Position numbers and translations under genes: made by a program
The notes under the pieces: model-generated
The model's database searches: none
What the model was told of the DNA's origin: nothing
What the model saw: the letters and a program-made list of their open reading frames with translations, nothing else
DNA from: DATFFO01 sp963772815
GTDB taxonomy: Bacteria; Actinomycetota; Acidimicrobiia; Spongiisociales; ZC4RG35
Assembly: GCA_963772815.1 (NCBI GenBank)
Contig: CAVYYV010000007.1
Coordinates: 55,889 to 119,888 of the forward strand
DNA: 64,000 nucleotides
Direction of reading: 5' to 3'
Part shown: one piece after another, positions 43,974-52,278 of the stretch
Layout: every line of letters starts with the position of its first letter
How positions within the stretch are numbered: position 1 is the stretch's first letter

Positions 43974-44425
43974 TCACTTCACCGTCACCACGGTGCAGCC
44001 GGCCAGGTGCGCAACCTTGTGCGAGGTGCTTCCCAGAAGCATCGATTCGATGCCTCCCAGGTCACGTGAGCCCATCAGGATCATATCGGCGCCCAGCTGG
44101 GTTGCGCGGTCGACGATGACCTGAGCCCGATGTCCGGTGGCGATCTCCATCTTGGGTCGGGGAAGCTCTACCACCTCGATGCGGCCCGCTGCCTTCTCAG
44201 CAATGGCCTCGGCTGCCCCTTCGAGGAGGTCGTGCTCAGTCAGAACCACTTGTTCCAGGGCAGCAAACTCCTCGAGGCTGGGCGGGATCGCATATCACCC
44301 GGATCGCTCATCACGTGCAGCACAGTGAGGTCGGCCTCGTAACGGTTGGCCAGATCTGGTGCCAGATCAACCGCCTTGTTGGCGTGATCCGATCCGTCTA
44401 CGGCTACCAGTGTGTGATGGAGCAT
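43974..44425 (-). pseudogene. Universal stress protein, one-base frameshift
   Basis: The N-terminal part from ATG 44425 (HHTLVAVDGSDHANKAVDLA, then YEADLTVLHVM) is in one frame. The rest (LTEHDLLEGAAEAIAEKAAGR, then ILMGSRDLGGIESMLLGSTSHKVAHLAGCTVVTV, holding the ATP-binding G-2x-G-9x-G-S motif) is in another. The break is near 44290 and a single added base restores a continuous USP of about 150 aa. Universal stress proteins are the most frequent members of DosR regulons. It follows the DUF5335 gene after 32 bases. Confidence 0.85.
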
Positions 44426-44457
44426 CAGGGCCCTTTCGGCTCTCTCGTTCGGGCATC

Positions 44458-44832
44458 TCAGCCTGTGGTGGCACCTCCACCGCTGATGGCCGAGCGACTA
44501 TCGAAGCGCAGAATGGTGCGTGGGCCGACGCTCGACTCGATGGACACGCTCTCGACGCTGCCATCCACTTCTTCCAGCCACACTTTGCTCGGCTTGTGGA
44601 TCTCGTGACGGAGGGAGACCTGGCCCTGATCATCGCGCTCGCCTGCCGAGACCTCGATCACGTCGTTCGTGGGGTCATAGATCAGGCCATGCCACGGAAC
44701 CCGATCCGCCTCGAGCTGGTCACCGACGTCGTCACCGACGATCTCCATGGTGACATCTACCGTGTTGGGCTGGGGCAAGAGCCGATCGAGACCAATCAGG
44801 GACTCCCTGGGGATCTCGCGCGTGTTGATCAT
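44458..44832 (-). CDS. DUF5335-like protein
   Basis: 124 aa. The N-terminus NTREIPRESLIGLDRLLPQ and the segment VTMEIVGDDVGDQLEADRVPWHGLIYDPTNDVIEVSAG correspond to the DUF5335 family, small soluble proteins of unknown function often found near stress genes. The C-terminus is longer than usual and hydrophilic. It has its own DevR-type box 61 bases upstream and probably forms an operon with the universal stress gene. Confidence 0.7.
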   Translation of the reverse strand: MINTREIPRESLIGLDRLLPQPNTVDVTMEIVGDDVGDQLEADRVPWHGLIYDPTNDVIEVSAGERDDQGQVSLRHEIHKPSKVWLEEVDGSVESVSIESSVGPRTILRFDSRSAISGGGATTG

Positions 44833-44893
44833 CGCTTTCCTCCAATAGGCGGCCTTGTGTCTCCATCGTGGTGATTCGCATCGTCACAGGCCA

Positions 44894-44907
44894 GGGTCCA
44901 AGGTCCC
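44894..44907 (-). promoter_or_regulatory. DevR/DosR box 7, DUF5335-USP
   Basis: GGGTCCAAGGTCCC has one mismatch. It lies 61 bases upstream of the DUF5335 start, in the gap after the GH130 gene. Confidence 0.65.
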
Positions 44908-44918
44908 CACGAGACAGA

Positions 44919-45941
44919 TCAGACCGGATGGCGATTGACGTCGATTCCACCCACCGGGCAACGTTGACCCGGGTGTCTCGCCCCGCACACACAGTGGGAG
45001 AAGGCGAAGTCGACCAGTTCCGAGGTATATGCAAACGCCACGGCAACAGTGGTGTCTGCGGCTCCGTAGTAAAGACGCAGTTGGCCATCGGGCTGGGGAA
45101 TCCAGCCGGTTGGGAAGACGACGCCCGGAACGTCGCCGCTCTGTTCGTATGCGGCTTCGGGACCGAATACCCACTCGTCGCTCCGTGCGAGTACCACGCT
45201 CGGGTCGTCCCGATCGAGCACGGCTACTCCGGCTCGATAGAGAAGGCCGGCGGCAGTTGCCTTCACACCATGGAACAAGACCAGCCAGCCCTGAGCCGTC
45301 TCGAGCGGTGGAGGGCCCAGTCCCACCTTCTCTCGGTCCCAATGGCCCGAGTGGCGGCTCTCGATCAGCACCTGATGGTCGCCCCAGTGCACCAGGTCGG
45401 GGCTGTACGAGAGCCATATGTTGGATCCCCGTCCCGCTTCCGAAGGGGAAGGTCGATGGATGAGGGCGAAGCGATTCCCGACACGGACAGGAAACAGGGC
45501 AGCATCCTTGTCATCGGGTGGTGAGACGATGGCACGTCGCGTCAACTCGCGGAAGTCGGTCGTCGACGCCAGAGCCACCAGCGGACCGCTCGGGGAGAAG
45601 GCCGTGTAGGCGATGAAGTATTCGTCACCCATGGCGGTGATTCGGGGGTCCTCGGCGCCCCAGCGATGGTGGTACCTTTCTCGTTCAGGCTCGATCACCG
45701 GCTGGGGATCGATCTTCCAGTCGCTGAGGCCGTCGAGGCTGCGGGCCACGGTCAGATGCGACAGCCCGGAGCGGTCTTCGACTCTGACGAGGAGGACGGT
45801 CTCGCCGTCAGGGCCGATCGTGGCGCCTGGGTTGAAGACTGCGTTGACCGTGTCCGGCCACGCTTCGGGGGTGAGTATGGGGTTGCCGTCATGACGTCTG
45901 AACAGCTGACCGTGGCGAGGGTGTCTCATTTCAGGGTTCAT
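44919..45941 (-). CDS. GH130-family glycoside phosphorylase/hydrolase
   Basis: 340 aa from ATG 45941, overlapping the oxidoreductase stop by 11 bases. It has a five-bladed propeller pattern with NPILTPEAWPDTVNAVFNPGATI, VEDRSGLSHLTVARS, the family signature WGAEDPRIT, HRPSPSEAGRGSNIWLSYS, and KVGLGPPPLETAQGWLVLFHGV. Family GH130 enzymes act on beta-mannosides, mostly as phosphorylases releasing mannose 1-phosphate. Exact substrate is unknown. A second GH130 gene lies at 47010, and the cluster also has a GT4 transferase. Confidence 0.88.
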   Translation of the reverse strand: MNPEMRHPRHGQLFRRHDGNPILTPEAWPDTVNAVFNPGATIGPDGETVLLVRVEDRSGLSHLTVARSLDGLSDWKIDPQPVIEPERERYHHRWGAEDPRITAMGDEYFIAYTAFSPSGPLVALASTTDFRELTRRAIVSPPDDKDAALFPVRVGNRFALIHRPSPSEAGRGSNIWLSYSPDLVHWGDHQVLIESRHSGHWDREKVGLGPPPLETAQGWLVLFHGVKATAAGLLYRAGVAVLDRDDPSVVLARSDEWVFGPEAAYEQSGDVPGVVFPTGWIPQPDGQLRLYYGAADTTVAVAFAYTSELVDFAFSHCVCGARHPGQRCPVGGIDVNRHPV

Positions 45942-46938
45942 CGAATCCTCCTCGGCAGTCCAGGGCAGTGTCCAGTGCCCGGCGGGCATGGTCTAGGTCG
46001 ACCGGCGGTGGGATACCCTCCTCGATCGACTCGATGGTCCACGATAGGATTCGCTGCAGGCACGACCGATACACCGATGCCTTTTCCTCGTCCATGTGGA
46101 ACGCAACTCGCCTGGCCGGAGGGTCGGTGCATACCTCAGTGGTGGCGTTAGGGAACAAAGCCTGGGTTCCGTCGACGTCGCCGAGCAGCTGGCCGGAGAG
46201 AGGGATCCAGCCGTCCAGGCGCAACGTGCCTCGCTCGAACCCCACCTCGATCGATGTCGACTCGGAAGTCCGTGTCCGGCTGAATACGTGGACGTGGCTA
46301 GACACCCCGTCGGCATGGCCCACGGCAGCAGCCTCGCCGAGCGTGGCCTTTCCTATGGTGACCCTAGAGCCCCACGTTTCCCGTCTCGCTCCCAGGAGGC
46401 GCATCGCTAGATCGAAGAAGTGCACGCCGTGCTCCACCAGGACTCCTCCGCTTCTGGTCGGATCCCAGAACCAGTGCTCCGGCCCGAGTTGATCGGAGGC
46501 GGCGAAGTTGGTGACGCCGAAACTGAAGGGTCTGCCGAGCAGGCCGCTCTCGACCAGGGCGATGGTGGCCGAGACGAGGGGATGGGCGATGAGCACGTGG
46601 TCCACCGACACGACCAGGCCGTGTCGAGTGGCGGCTTCACCCACCATTTCAGCGCCCCGTCGGTCGATGGCGATGGGCTTTTCGACGATTACGTGCTTGC
46701 CGGCCGATAGGGCTTCGCAGGCAATGGAGGCATGGGTGCGTGGCTCAGTCGCCACCGCCACAATTTCCACGGTACGGTCTTCGAGCAGCGCCGATAAGCT
46801 CGAGTGGTTCGTGACGTCACTCCCAGGGTCGACGGGTAGGCGGTCGTGGACGGCGGTCACTCTCTCGCCCCAGGCGTCGTGGAGAATCCGGCCGAAGCGC
46901 CCATACCCGACGATCCCGACACCGTGGGGCTTCAGCAC
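45931..46938 (-). CDS. Gfo/Idh/MocA-family NAD(P)-dependent oxidoreductase
   Basis: 335 aa from GTG 46938. The Rossmann motif is GIVGYGRFG; the EKPIA motif is in KHVIVEKPIAIDRRGAEMV, followed by VSVDHVLIAHP. The C-terminal beta-sheet domain contains SGGVLVEHGVHFFDLAMRLLG. Such enzymes oxidise or epimerise sugars, inositols or sugar nucleotides. Overlap with the GH130 gene suggests a joint pathway acting on a mannoside-type glycan or its product. Confidence 0.88.
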   Translation of the reverse strand: MLKPHGVGIVGYGRFGRILHDAWGERVTAVHDRLPVDPGSDVTNHSSLSALLEDRTVEIVAVATEPRTHASIACEALSAGKHVIVEKPIAIDRRGAEMVGEAATRHGLVVSVDHVLIAHPLVSATIALVESGLLGRPFSFGVTNFAASDQLGPEHWFWDPTRSGGVLVEHGVHFFDLAMRLLGARRETWGSRVTIGKATLGEAAAVGHADGVSSHVHVFSRTRTSESTSIEVGFERGTLRLDGWIPLSGQLLGDVDGTQALFPNATTEVCTDPPARRVAFHMDEEKASVYRSCLQRILSWTIESIEEGIPPPVDLDHARRALDTALDCRGGFDEP

Positions 46939-47009
46939 GACTTCATTCGTCCGATCTTTAGGGAGCAGATGCCAGTAAATCCATCGACCGAAAGCCTCAT
47001 CCGACCAGC

Positions 47010-48023
47010 ATGCCCGGTGTGACAGACCCAGCTCGAATCTCCGCCAACGTGACCGCGCAGCGCCTCAGCTCTGAGCCGATCGTGTGTGCCGACGCCGTGC
47101 CCGGCTATGGGGCGGTATTCAATGCGGGCGTGGTTCACGCGGATGATCGATTCCATCTCTTCGCCCGCGGTGTACGAGCCGGGTACCGGGCCAACCCCTC
47201 GAGTGGAGCTCGGTTCCTCGACTATCGCTCCGACGTCCTCCTGTTCAGCTCCGAAGACGGCCGTAGCTACGAGTTCGATGGTGTTCTGGCAAGCGGGTCC
47301 GATGACGGCGTGTGGTCTTACGAAGACCCCCGTGTGCAGAAGGTGGGCGGACCAGGAGGCTCCTGGTACATGACCTACACCGACCTCCCCTCCCCGGGAT
47401 CGGATGCACCGTGGCGGATCGGCCTTCATCGACTGGTGTATTCGGAGGAAATCTTCCGGCTCAACCGCACCTCCGGGAGGGTGGTGGGGCCGCCCGGGAT
47501 CGCCGACAAGGACGCCGTACTCTTCGATCTCGCCGACGGGCGCGTGGCCATGGTCCACAGGATCCATCCCGACATGCAGCTGGCTGTGTTCGATTCGGTG
47601 GATGAATTGGTGGATCCCCCGCCCGGGTACTGGGAGGATCACCTGGAGCATCTGGCCGACCACGTGATCATCCGCTCGTCACCGGGCTCGCTCGGCGTCG
47701 GAGCGGGGGCTCCTCCGGTCGCCAGCGAGGAAGGGCTCTTGCTCTTCTATCACGAACGTGACGCCTCCGGCACCTATGTGGCCCGAGTCGTCCTGCTCGA
47801 TCCCGCCACCGGGCGACCCAGGGCGCACCTCCCCTGGCCAATCCTCGTCCCCGAGTTGGCCTGGGAGAGGTCGGGTGACGTCGACGACGTCGTGTTCGTC
47901 CAGGGAGCCTACCGAATGGACGACGGTCGGATCTATCTCACCTACGGTGCTGCCGACCGGGCGGTGGGTGCGGCGACCATCGACGAGGCGGTCCTGCTCG
48001 AGGTCCTGTTGGACCAGGATTGA
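47010..48023 (+). CDS. Second GH130-family protein
   Basis: 337 aa from the ATG at 47010. GH130 features: PGYGAVFNAGVVHADDRFHLFARGVRAGY, VWSYEDPRVQ (the EDPR signature), IADKDAVLFDLADGRVAMVHRIHPDMQLAV, LGVGAGAPPVASEEGLLLFYHE and RSGDVDDVVFVQG. It is about 30 percent like the first copy by eye and carries inserts of its own. It is divergent from the oxidoreductase-GH130 pair and convergent with the toroid-like gene, whose frame overlaps its end by 345 bases. Confidence 0.85.
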   Translation: MPGVTDPARISANVTAQRLSSEPIVCADAVPGYGAVFNAGVVHADDRFHLFARGVRAGYRANPSSGARFLDYRSDVLLFSSEDGRSYEFDGVLASGSDDGVWSYEDPRVQKVGGPGGSWYMTYTDLPSPGSDAPWRIGLHRLVYSEEIFRLNRTSGRVVGPPGIADKDAVLFDLADGRVAMVHRIHPDMQLAVFDSVDELVDPPPGYWEDHLEHLADHVIIRSSPGSLGVGAGAPPVASEEGLLLFYHERDASGTYVARVVLLDPATGRPRAHLPWPILVPELAWERSGDVDDVVFVQGAYRMDDGRIYLTYGAADRAVGAATIDEAVLLEVLLDQD

Positions 48024-49034
48024 CCGGGCCGTTTGTAGCGCCTGAAGGGCACAGATGGTCGACTCTGCCCCGGCGTTGCCGTTCAAGCCGTCGGCAGTGA
48101 GCCCGTCGTGGCCGGCGCCGGTCTCCATGTCATAGACCGGGGTGCCCTGGTCGTTCAGACCCAGGAACCAGGCAGCCGCGACAATGGCCTGCTGGCTCCA
48201 GGATGGGTGGCGGGTGATCGAGAAGGCCCGGGCGCAAGCTGACACCATGGCTGCTGCCTCGATCGGCTGCTGATCGAACAGGGGACCGCGACGCTCTCGA
48301 TCGTGGGAAAGGCCCCCGACCGGCGTGAACGAGAAGTGCTGCTCGGGTCGCTCCACCTCGATCAGCCAGCCGAGAAGCTCCAGTCCTCTGTCTGTCAACG
48401 ATTCGTCTTCCAGCGCGACCCCCAACGCCATCAGGGCATCAGGCCAACGGGCGTTGTCGTAGGCGAGCCGGTCCTCGGGCCAGGGCCAATGTGGCGATGT
48501 GAACGTCGAGAGATGCCAGGCGGAAATCTCGGCTACCTGCCGGGCCCCGGTGTCGTCTGGGTGGCGGCCGAGAAGAACAGAAGCGCCTAGCCCGGCGTAG
48601 ATGTAGGGGCGGGGCCACAGCAGTTCATAGGGGAGTTCGATGTCGCCGAAACAGGCCAGGGCGCATTCCCGCACCCAGGCGCGGCGGGCGTAGGTGGCGG
48701 TGTGACCCAGCGCCCACAAGGCTCGCCCGAGCGAGTCGAGGGAATCGGGGCCCACCCAACGACGGTCATAGGCCATCCGTGATCGGACGGATCCGTCGGG
48801 CCGAATGGTGTCGGCCATGTAGCCGAGATACGTGTCGGTGAGCCTGTCGGTCAGCCCGGACGGATTGGACCAGTCCACGACAAGCATGAGCGCTCGTGCG
48901 ACGTCATCGGTGGCGTACCCATGCCTCCGACTGCCCACCAGACCCCGAGCATGCTCGAGGATGCCGGTGTCGTCGCTGAGTCTAACGATGTGATCGAGCC
49001 TGCCTCCGGTGGTGAGGCCGTGGTGGGTCCTCAT
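47679..49034 (-). CDS. Glycosidase-like alpha/alpha-barrel protein of glycan cluster
   Basis: The frame encodes 451 aa. Residues 1-335 look like a real six-hairpin/toroid enzyme (ILEHARGLVGSRRHGYATDDVARALML, PDSLDSLGRALWALGHTA, HWPWPEDRLAYDNARWPDALMALG, then GLTADGLNGNAGAESTICALQALQTARSI). The last ~110 residues are encoded antisense to the GH130 gene and lack such pattern, so the natural end was probably near 48020 and the stop has been lost or shifted. It overlaps the glycosyltransferase gene by 4 bases and is commonly paired with GT4/GH130 genes. The precise reaction is unknown. Confidence 0.7.
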   Translation of the reverse strand: MRTHHGLTTGGRLDHIVRLSDDTGILEHARGLVGSRRHGYATDDVARALMLVVDWSNPSGLTDRLTDTYLGYMADTIRPDGSVRSRMAYDRRWVGPDSLDSLGRALWALGHTATYARRAWVRECALACFGDIELPYELLWPRPYIYAGLGASVLLGRHPDDTGARQVAEISAWHLSTFTSPHWPWPEDRLAYDNARWPDALMALGVALEDESLTDRGLELLGWLIEVERPEQHFSFTPVGGLSHDRERRGPLFDQQPIEAAAMVSACARAFSITRHPSWSQQAIVAAAWFLGLNDQGTPVYDMETGAGHDGLTADGLNGNAGAESTICALQALQTARSILVQQDLEQDRLVDGRRTHRPVGSTVGEIDPTVVHSVGSLDEHDVVDVTRPLPGQLGDEDWPGEVRPGSPGGGIEQDDSGHIGAGGVTFVIEEQEPFLAGDRRSPRSDAERAR

Positions 49035-50188
49035 GCCGCTCCGCTCCTGGCCGGGCGGGTCACGAGGCGTGCCAGAGCCTCATGACTTCGTGCCACGGAG
49101 GGCCATCGCAGCTCCGCAGCCCGCCGGTTGGCAGCCATCTGGGCTATGAGTAGCGCTCTGGGCCGGGTGAGGTAGATCTCGATGGCCTGGGCGATGGCGC
49201 GTGAGTCCCCATGCGGCACGGTCAAGCCCGCCCCGTCGGAGAGAAGCTCGACGGCATGCGGGAATCGCGTGGCGATGACCGGAAGACCGGCTCCGACTGC
49301 CTCCACCAGAACACCAGAGGTGACCTGGTCTGTGGAATCGTAGGGAAGCAGGGCAATATCGGCCTGACTGATCAGCATTCCGAGCTCGGCATCGCTCATG
49401 TACCGATCCTGGAACTCGATCATGTCCGTCACCCTCAGGTCAGCGGCCAACCTCATCAGGCTCTGGCGGTAGGCCTCACCTTGCTGACGGAGCACCTGGG
49501 GGTGGGTTGCGCCGCAGATCACGTATCGGGGGAGGGGCCGAAGGTGACGGAGGCGGGACATGGCCATGATTCCCAACTCGATGCCCTTCCCGGGCCCGAT
49601 CAAACCCCATGTCGCCACCGTCGGCCGGCCGCGGAGACGCTCGCCACAATGGACGTATCCGTGAGCGCCGTGTGCGATCACCGATACCCGGCGGGCGTCC
49701 ACCCGATGCGTCGCTGCCAGGCTCTCTCGGGCGGCCCGTGACATGACCACGAGCCGGCGGGACGACTCGATCAGCTCATCCATGATCCGTCTTTGACGCT
49801 GACTGGGTCGCGACAGCACCGTATGAAAGGTGGTGAAGACGGGCCTTCCGGGGTGGTCGAGCAGCTCCAGCACCCGCCGGCCATCGTCGGGCCCGTAGAT
49901 GCCGAATTCGTGCTGGACCCAAATTAGGTCGTATGCCTGCGCTGCCTGGCGCACGCGGTCCGGCCACTCCGACGCCGTCGGGGCGTCCTCTGTGGCCACC
50001 TCCGGATCGATGGAGATGACCTCATCGGGAGACTGGAGCAGCCGGGCCACCCCCAATCCTCGGGTGTCCGCCCGCAGATCCGCCAGGGCTGTGATCAGTG
50101 CCCGCGTGTAGGTAGCCAGGCCGCACTCGGTGGGCGGGTAGGTGCTGACGAAGAGGATGCGGGCGGATCTGTTGGACTCGGTAGCCAT
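49031..50188 (-). CDS. GT4-family glycosyltransferase
   Basis: 385 aa with a GT-B fold. The N-terminal domain starts RILFVSTYPPTECGLATYTRALITALADL, with IWVQHEFGIYGPDDGRRVLELL. The C-terminal nucleotide-sugar domain has WGLIGPGKGIELGIMAMSRL, and the E-x7-E region appears as LPYDSTDQVTSGVLVEAVGAGLPVIATRFPHAVELL. No transmembrane segment. It is the first gene of the leftward glycan cluster; the donor may be GDP-mannose given the GH130 neighbours, but this is inferred. Confidence 0.88.
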   Translation of the reverse strand: MATESNRSARILFVSTYPPTECGLATYTRALITALADLRADTRGLGVARLLQSPDEVISIDPEVATEDAPTASEWPDRVRQAAQAYDLIWVQHEFGIYGPDDGRRVLELLDHPGRPVFTTFHTVLSRPSQRQRRIMDELIESSRRLVVMSRAARESLAATHRVDARRVSVIAHGAHGYVHCGERLRGRPTVATWGLIGPGKGIELGIMAMSRLRHLRPLPRYVICGATHPQVLRQQGEAYRQSLMRLAADLRVTDMIEFQDRYMSDAELGMLISQADIALLPYDSTDQVTSGVLVEAVGAGLPVIATRFPHAVELLSDGAGLTVPHGDSRAIAQAIEIYLTRPRALLIAQMAANRRAAELRWPSVARSHEALARLVTRPARSGAA

Positions 50189-50242
50189 TGGTCTCCCGGG
50201 CAGGCGTCTCCTTCCTTACCCAGATCGAGGCTTCTCTAACTA

Positions 50243-50256
50243 GAGTCAAAGGTCCA
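50243..50256 (+). promoter_or_regulatory. Weak DevR-like box between GT4 and kinase genes
   Basis: GAGTCAAAGGTCCA has three mismatches to the consensus and lies 33 bases before the kinase start. I include it only because of its position. Confidence 0.25.
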
Positions 50257-50289
50257 TCGTCCTCCGAGAAGAGGCGAGAGGAGACGCGC

Positions 50290-51342
50290 ATGGGCACAGA
50301 GAGACCGGGAACGGATGCCCTTCGCCTCGCCAGACAGGGGGGCGTGTTGGACTACGACTCGCTCGCCGTGACCATCGATGCCCTGCCGCTGGGTCTCCTG
50401 GTGGTTGACGAGTCGGGGCGGATCGTTCTGACCAATACAGCCGCCGGTGAAATCTTCGGGTGGCCACCGGGCCGGCTCGTCGATCGCTCGGTCGAGAATT
50501 TGATTCCCGAGGACGTGCGTGCCAATCACCGTCGGTATCGCTCGGACTACGCCCAGAGTCCGTCGGTACGCCGGATGGGAGCGGGACGCTTTCTGCGGTG
50601 TCTGCGATCGGACGGTTCGACGTTGACCGCCGAAGTCGCCCTCAGCCCGATAGTGGTCGGTGGGATTCCCCACGTCGTGACGACGGTCCGCGACATCACA
50701 GAGCAGGTCGACGCCGAGCAGGTGGCCCGTCGGGAGGAGTCCTGGCGGGCAGTGCTGGATGATCGGATGCGGATCGCCCGCGATTTGCATGACAGCGTCA
50801 TCCAGGACCTCTTCGCCACTGGTCTGACGGTGGCCAACCTGCTTTCTATCTCAGAGGAATCGATGACAGGCGCTCTGGAGCGGGTGATATCACAGTTGGA
50901 CACGAGCATCCGGCGCCTCCGAGAGGCTGTGTTCCAGCTCCACGCCAATTTCCCACCCGATGACGGCTTCCAATGGGTGGTGAGGGATGCCACCAGGGTC
51001 TTGGGATTCGAACCCAGGTTGATCGTCCGGGGGGATCTCAGGCTCGTGACACCAGACCTGCTGGTTGACGTCGAAGTAGTTCTCAGAGAGTGCCTCTCGA
51101 ACGTGGCGCGTCACGCCAGAGCCACAGAGACGAGCATCACCATCGAACAAGACGTCGACGAGGTGATCGTGACGGTGGCCGACAACGGAGTGGGGATGGA
51201 GAGCGGGGCCGCTCCCGCAATTGGCACCGGGTTCCGCAGCTTGGACGAGCGGGCGCGTCAGCGTGGAGGGCGCACGTCGGTCGAATCGTCGCCCGCCGAC
51301 GGTACGAACGTCGTCTGGAGGGTTCCGCTCCGGCCCAAGTGA
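50290..51342 (+). CDS. DevS-like PAS sensor histidine kinase (HisKA_3)
   Basis: 350 aa from ATG 50290 with the ribosome-binding site GAGGAG. An N-terminal PAS domain (LAVTIDALPLGLLVVDESGRIVLTNTAAGEIFGW, ending VTTVRDITEQVDAEQ) is followed by a HisKA_3 dimerisation domain with phospho-His in RIARDLHDSVIQDLFATGL and an ATPase domain (VLRECLSNVARHARA, VADNGVGM, GTGFRSLDERARQRGG). DevS/DosT of mycobacteria share the kinase core but sense O2/NO with GAF-haem domains; here a PAS replaces them. No membrane segment, so sensing is cytoplasmic. It is the best candidate partner for the DevR-like regulator 16 kb away. Confidence 0.85.
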   Translation: MGTERPGTDALRLARQGGVLDYDSLAVTIDALPLGLLVVDESGRIVLTNTAAGEIFGWPPGRLVDRSVENLIPEDVRANHRRYRSDYAQSPSVRRMGAGRFLRCLRSDGSTLTAEVALSPIVVGGIPHVVTTVRDITEQVDAEQVARREESWRAVLDDRMRIARDLHDSVIQDLFATGLTVANLLSISEESMTGALERVISQLDTSIRRLREAVFQLHANFPPDDGFQWVVRDATRVLGFEPRLIVRGDLRLVTPDLLVDVEVVLRECLSNVARHARATETSITIEQDVDEVIVTVADNGVGMESGAAPAIGTGFRSLDERARQRGGRTSVESSPADGTNVVWRVPLRPK

Positions 51343-51370
51343 GACGGATTCAACAGGATGCCTCACCTAC

Positions 51371-51384
51371 GTGACTTTGGTCCC
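51371..51384 (+). promoter_or_regulatory. DevR/DosR box 8
   Basis: GTGACTTTGGTCCC has one mismatch to GGGACTTNNGNCCC. It lies 38 bases upstream of the degenerate receiver gene. Confidence 0.6.
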
Positions 51385-51422
51385 TAGCAACGCGTATCCG
51401 TCTGTGACCATAACTGTCACAT

Positions 51423-51761
51423 ATGATCGAAGTGGTGCTCGTTGTCCAGGACGACGAGATGGGGAAGGGCATGCAGAGACTGCTCGAACAGGATGGTGAT
51501 GTGCGGGTGGTGGGTCGTGTGGCCACCGTGGAAGAAGCTAACGCTTGGGACGACGCCCTCGTGGTTGTGGGCCCGGGCATGATCGACGCTCCGGACGAGT
51601 TCGTGTGGGTCTCGGTGAGCCAACGTCGGCTGATTCTCCTCACCTCGAGAGTGGCCCGAGCCGAACGATGCGACGGCGTGATCGAGGTGGCACTCGAGCT
51701 GACCGGGGAGAGTCTGCGGACGGCTGTGCGCGAGGCGGCTGCCAAGCCGAGCGGATCCTGA
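51423..51761 (+). CDS. Stand-alone degenerate receiver-like protein
   Basis: 112 aa. The start MIEVVLVVQDDEMGKGMQRLLEQDGDVRVVGRVATVEEA is like a CheY/NarL receiver, but where the phospho-Asp strand is expected the sequence is DALVVVGPGM, without an Asp, and no output domain follows. It may be a phosphorylation-independent adaptor or decoy for the DevS-like kinase encoded 81 bases upstream. The function is inferred from fold and position. Confidence 0.6.
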   Translation: MIEVVLVVQDDEMGKGMQRLLEQDGDVRVVGRVATVEEANAWDDALVVVGPGMIDAPDEFVWVSVSQRRLILLTSRVARAERCDGVIEVALELTGESLRTAVREAAAKPSGS

Positions 51762-51791
51762 TTCTGGCTCGACAGCTCTCTCGACCCAGGC

Positions 51792-51805
51792 GGGACTTTC
51801 GGCAC
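51792..51805 (+). promoter_or_regulatory. DevR/DosR box 9, PspC operon
   Basis: GGGACTTTCGGCAC has one mismatch. It lies 50 bases upstream of the PspC TTG start. Confidence 0.6.
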
Positions 51806-51855
51806 TGGTGGGAGGCGTCCCGACTCGCGACCCTCAGCCTGACAAGGAGGCAGTT

Positions 51856-52278
51856 TTGACCGATCTGGAAACGGGGCCCCCGCCCGCGCTCAACGCCACG
51901 TCGCGACTGCGCCGCAGCCGCGACGAACGGGTGATAGCCGGCGTTTGTGGGGGCCTGGGAACTTACTTCGGCGTCGATCCGGTCTGGTTCCGGGTGGCTT
52001 TCGTTGTCCTGACCGTGGGGGGAGGATCAGGCATCCTGGTCTACCTGATCGCCTGGCTGGTCATACCCGAGCAACATCCCAACGAGACTCTCACTCAAGG
52101 TCCGCGCACGATAGGCGACCAGGGGCCCGTGATCGCCGGGGTGGCACTGGTGGCAATCGGGCTGATGCTGTTGGCCAACGCTCTCATCCCGTGGTTCGAT
52201 CGGATCCTCTGGCCCCTCGGAGTGATCGTCGTCGGCTTCGTCCTTCTATACACCGGGAGTCGTCATGAACGCGCTTGA
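51856..52278 (+). CDS. PspC-domain membrane protein
   Basis: 140 aa from TTG 51856, chosen because AAGGAGG lies 5 bases before it and no upstream start has a site. The PspC domain is RLRRSRDERVIAGVCGGLGTYFGVDPVWFRVAFVVLTVGGGSGILVYLIAWLVIPEQ, followed by two further hydrophobic stretches (PVIAGVALVAIGLMLLANALI; LWPLGVIVVGFVLLYTG). PspC proteins respond to membrane stress. It is co-transcribed and overlaps by 14 bases with the toastrack protein, as in LiaI-LiaF-type systems. Confidence 0.88.
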   Translation: MTDLETGPPPALNATSRLRRSRDERVIAGVCGGLGTYFGVDPVWFRVAFVVLTVGGGSGILVYLIAWLVIPEQHPNETLTQGPRTIGDQGPVIAGVALVAIGLMLLANALIPWFDRILWPLGVIVVGFVLLYTGSRHERA

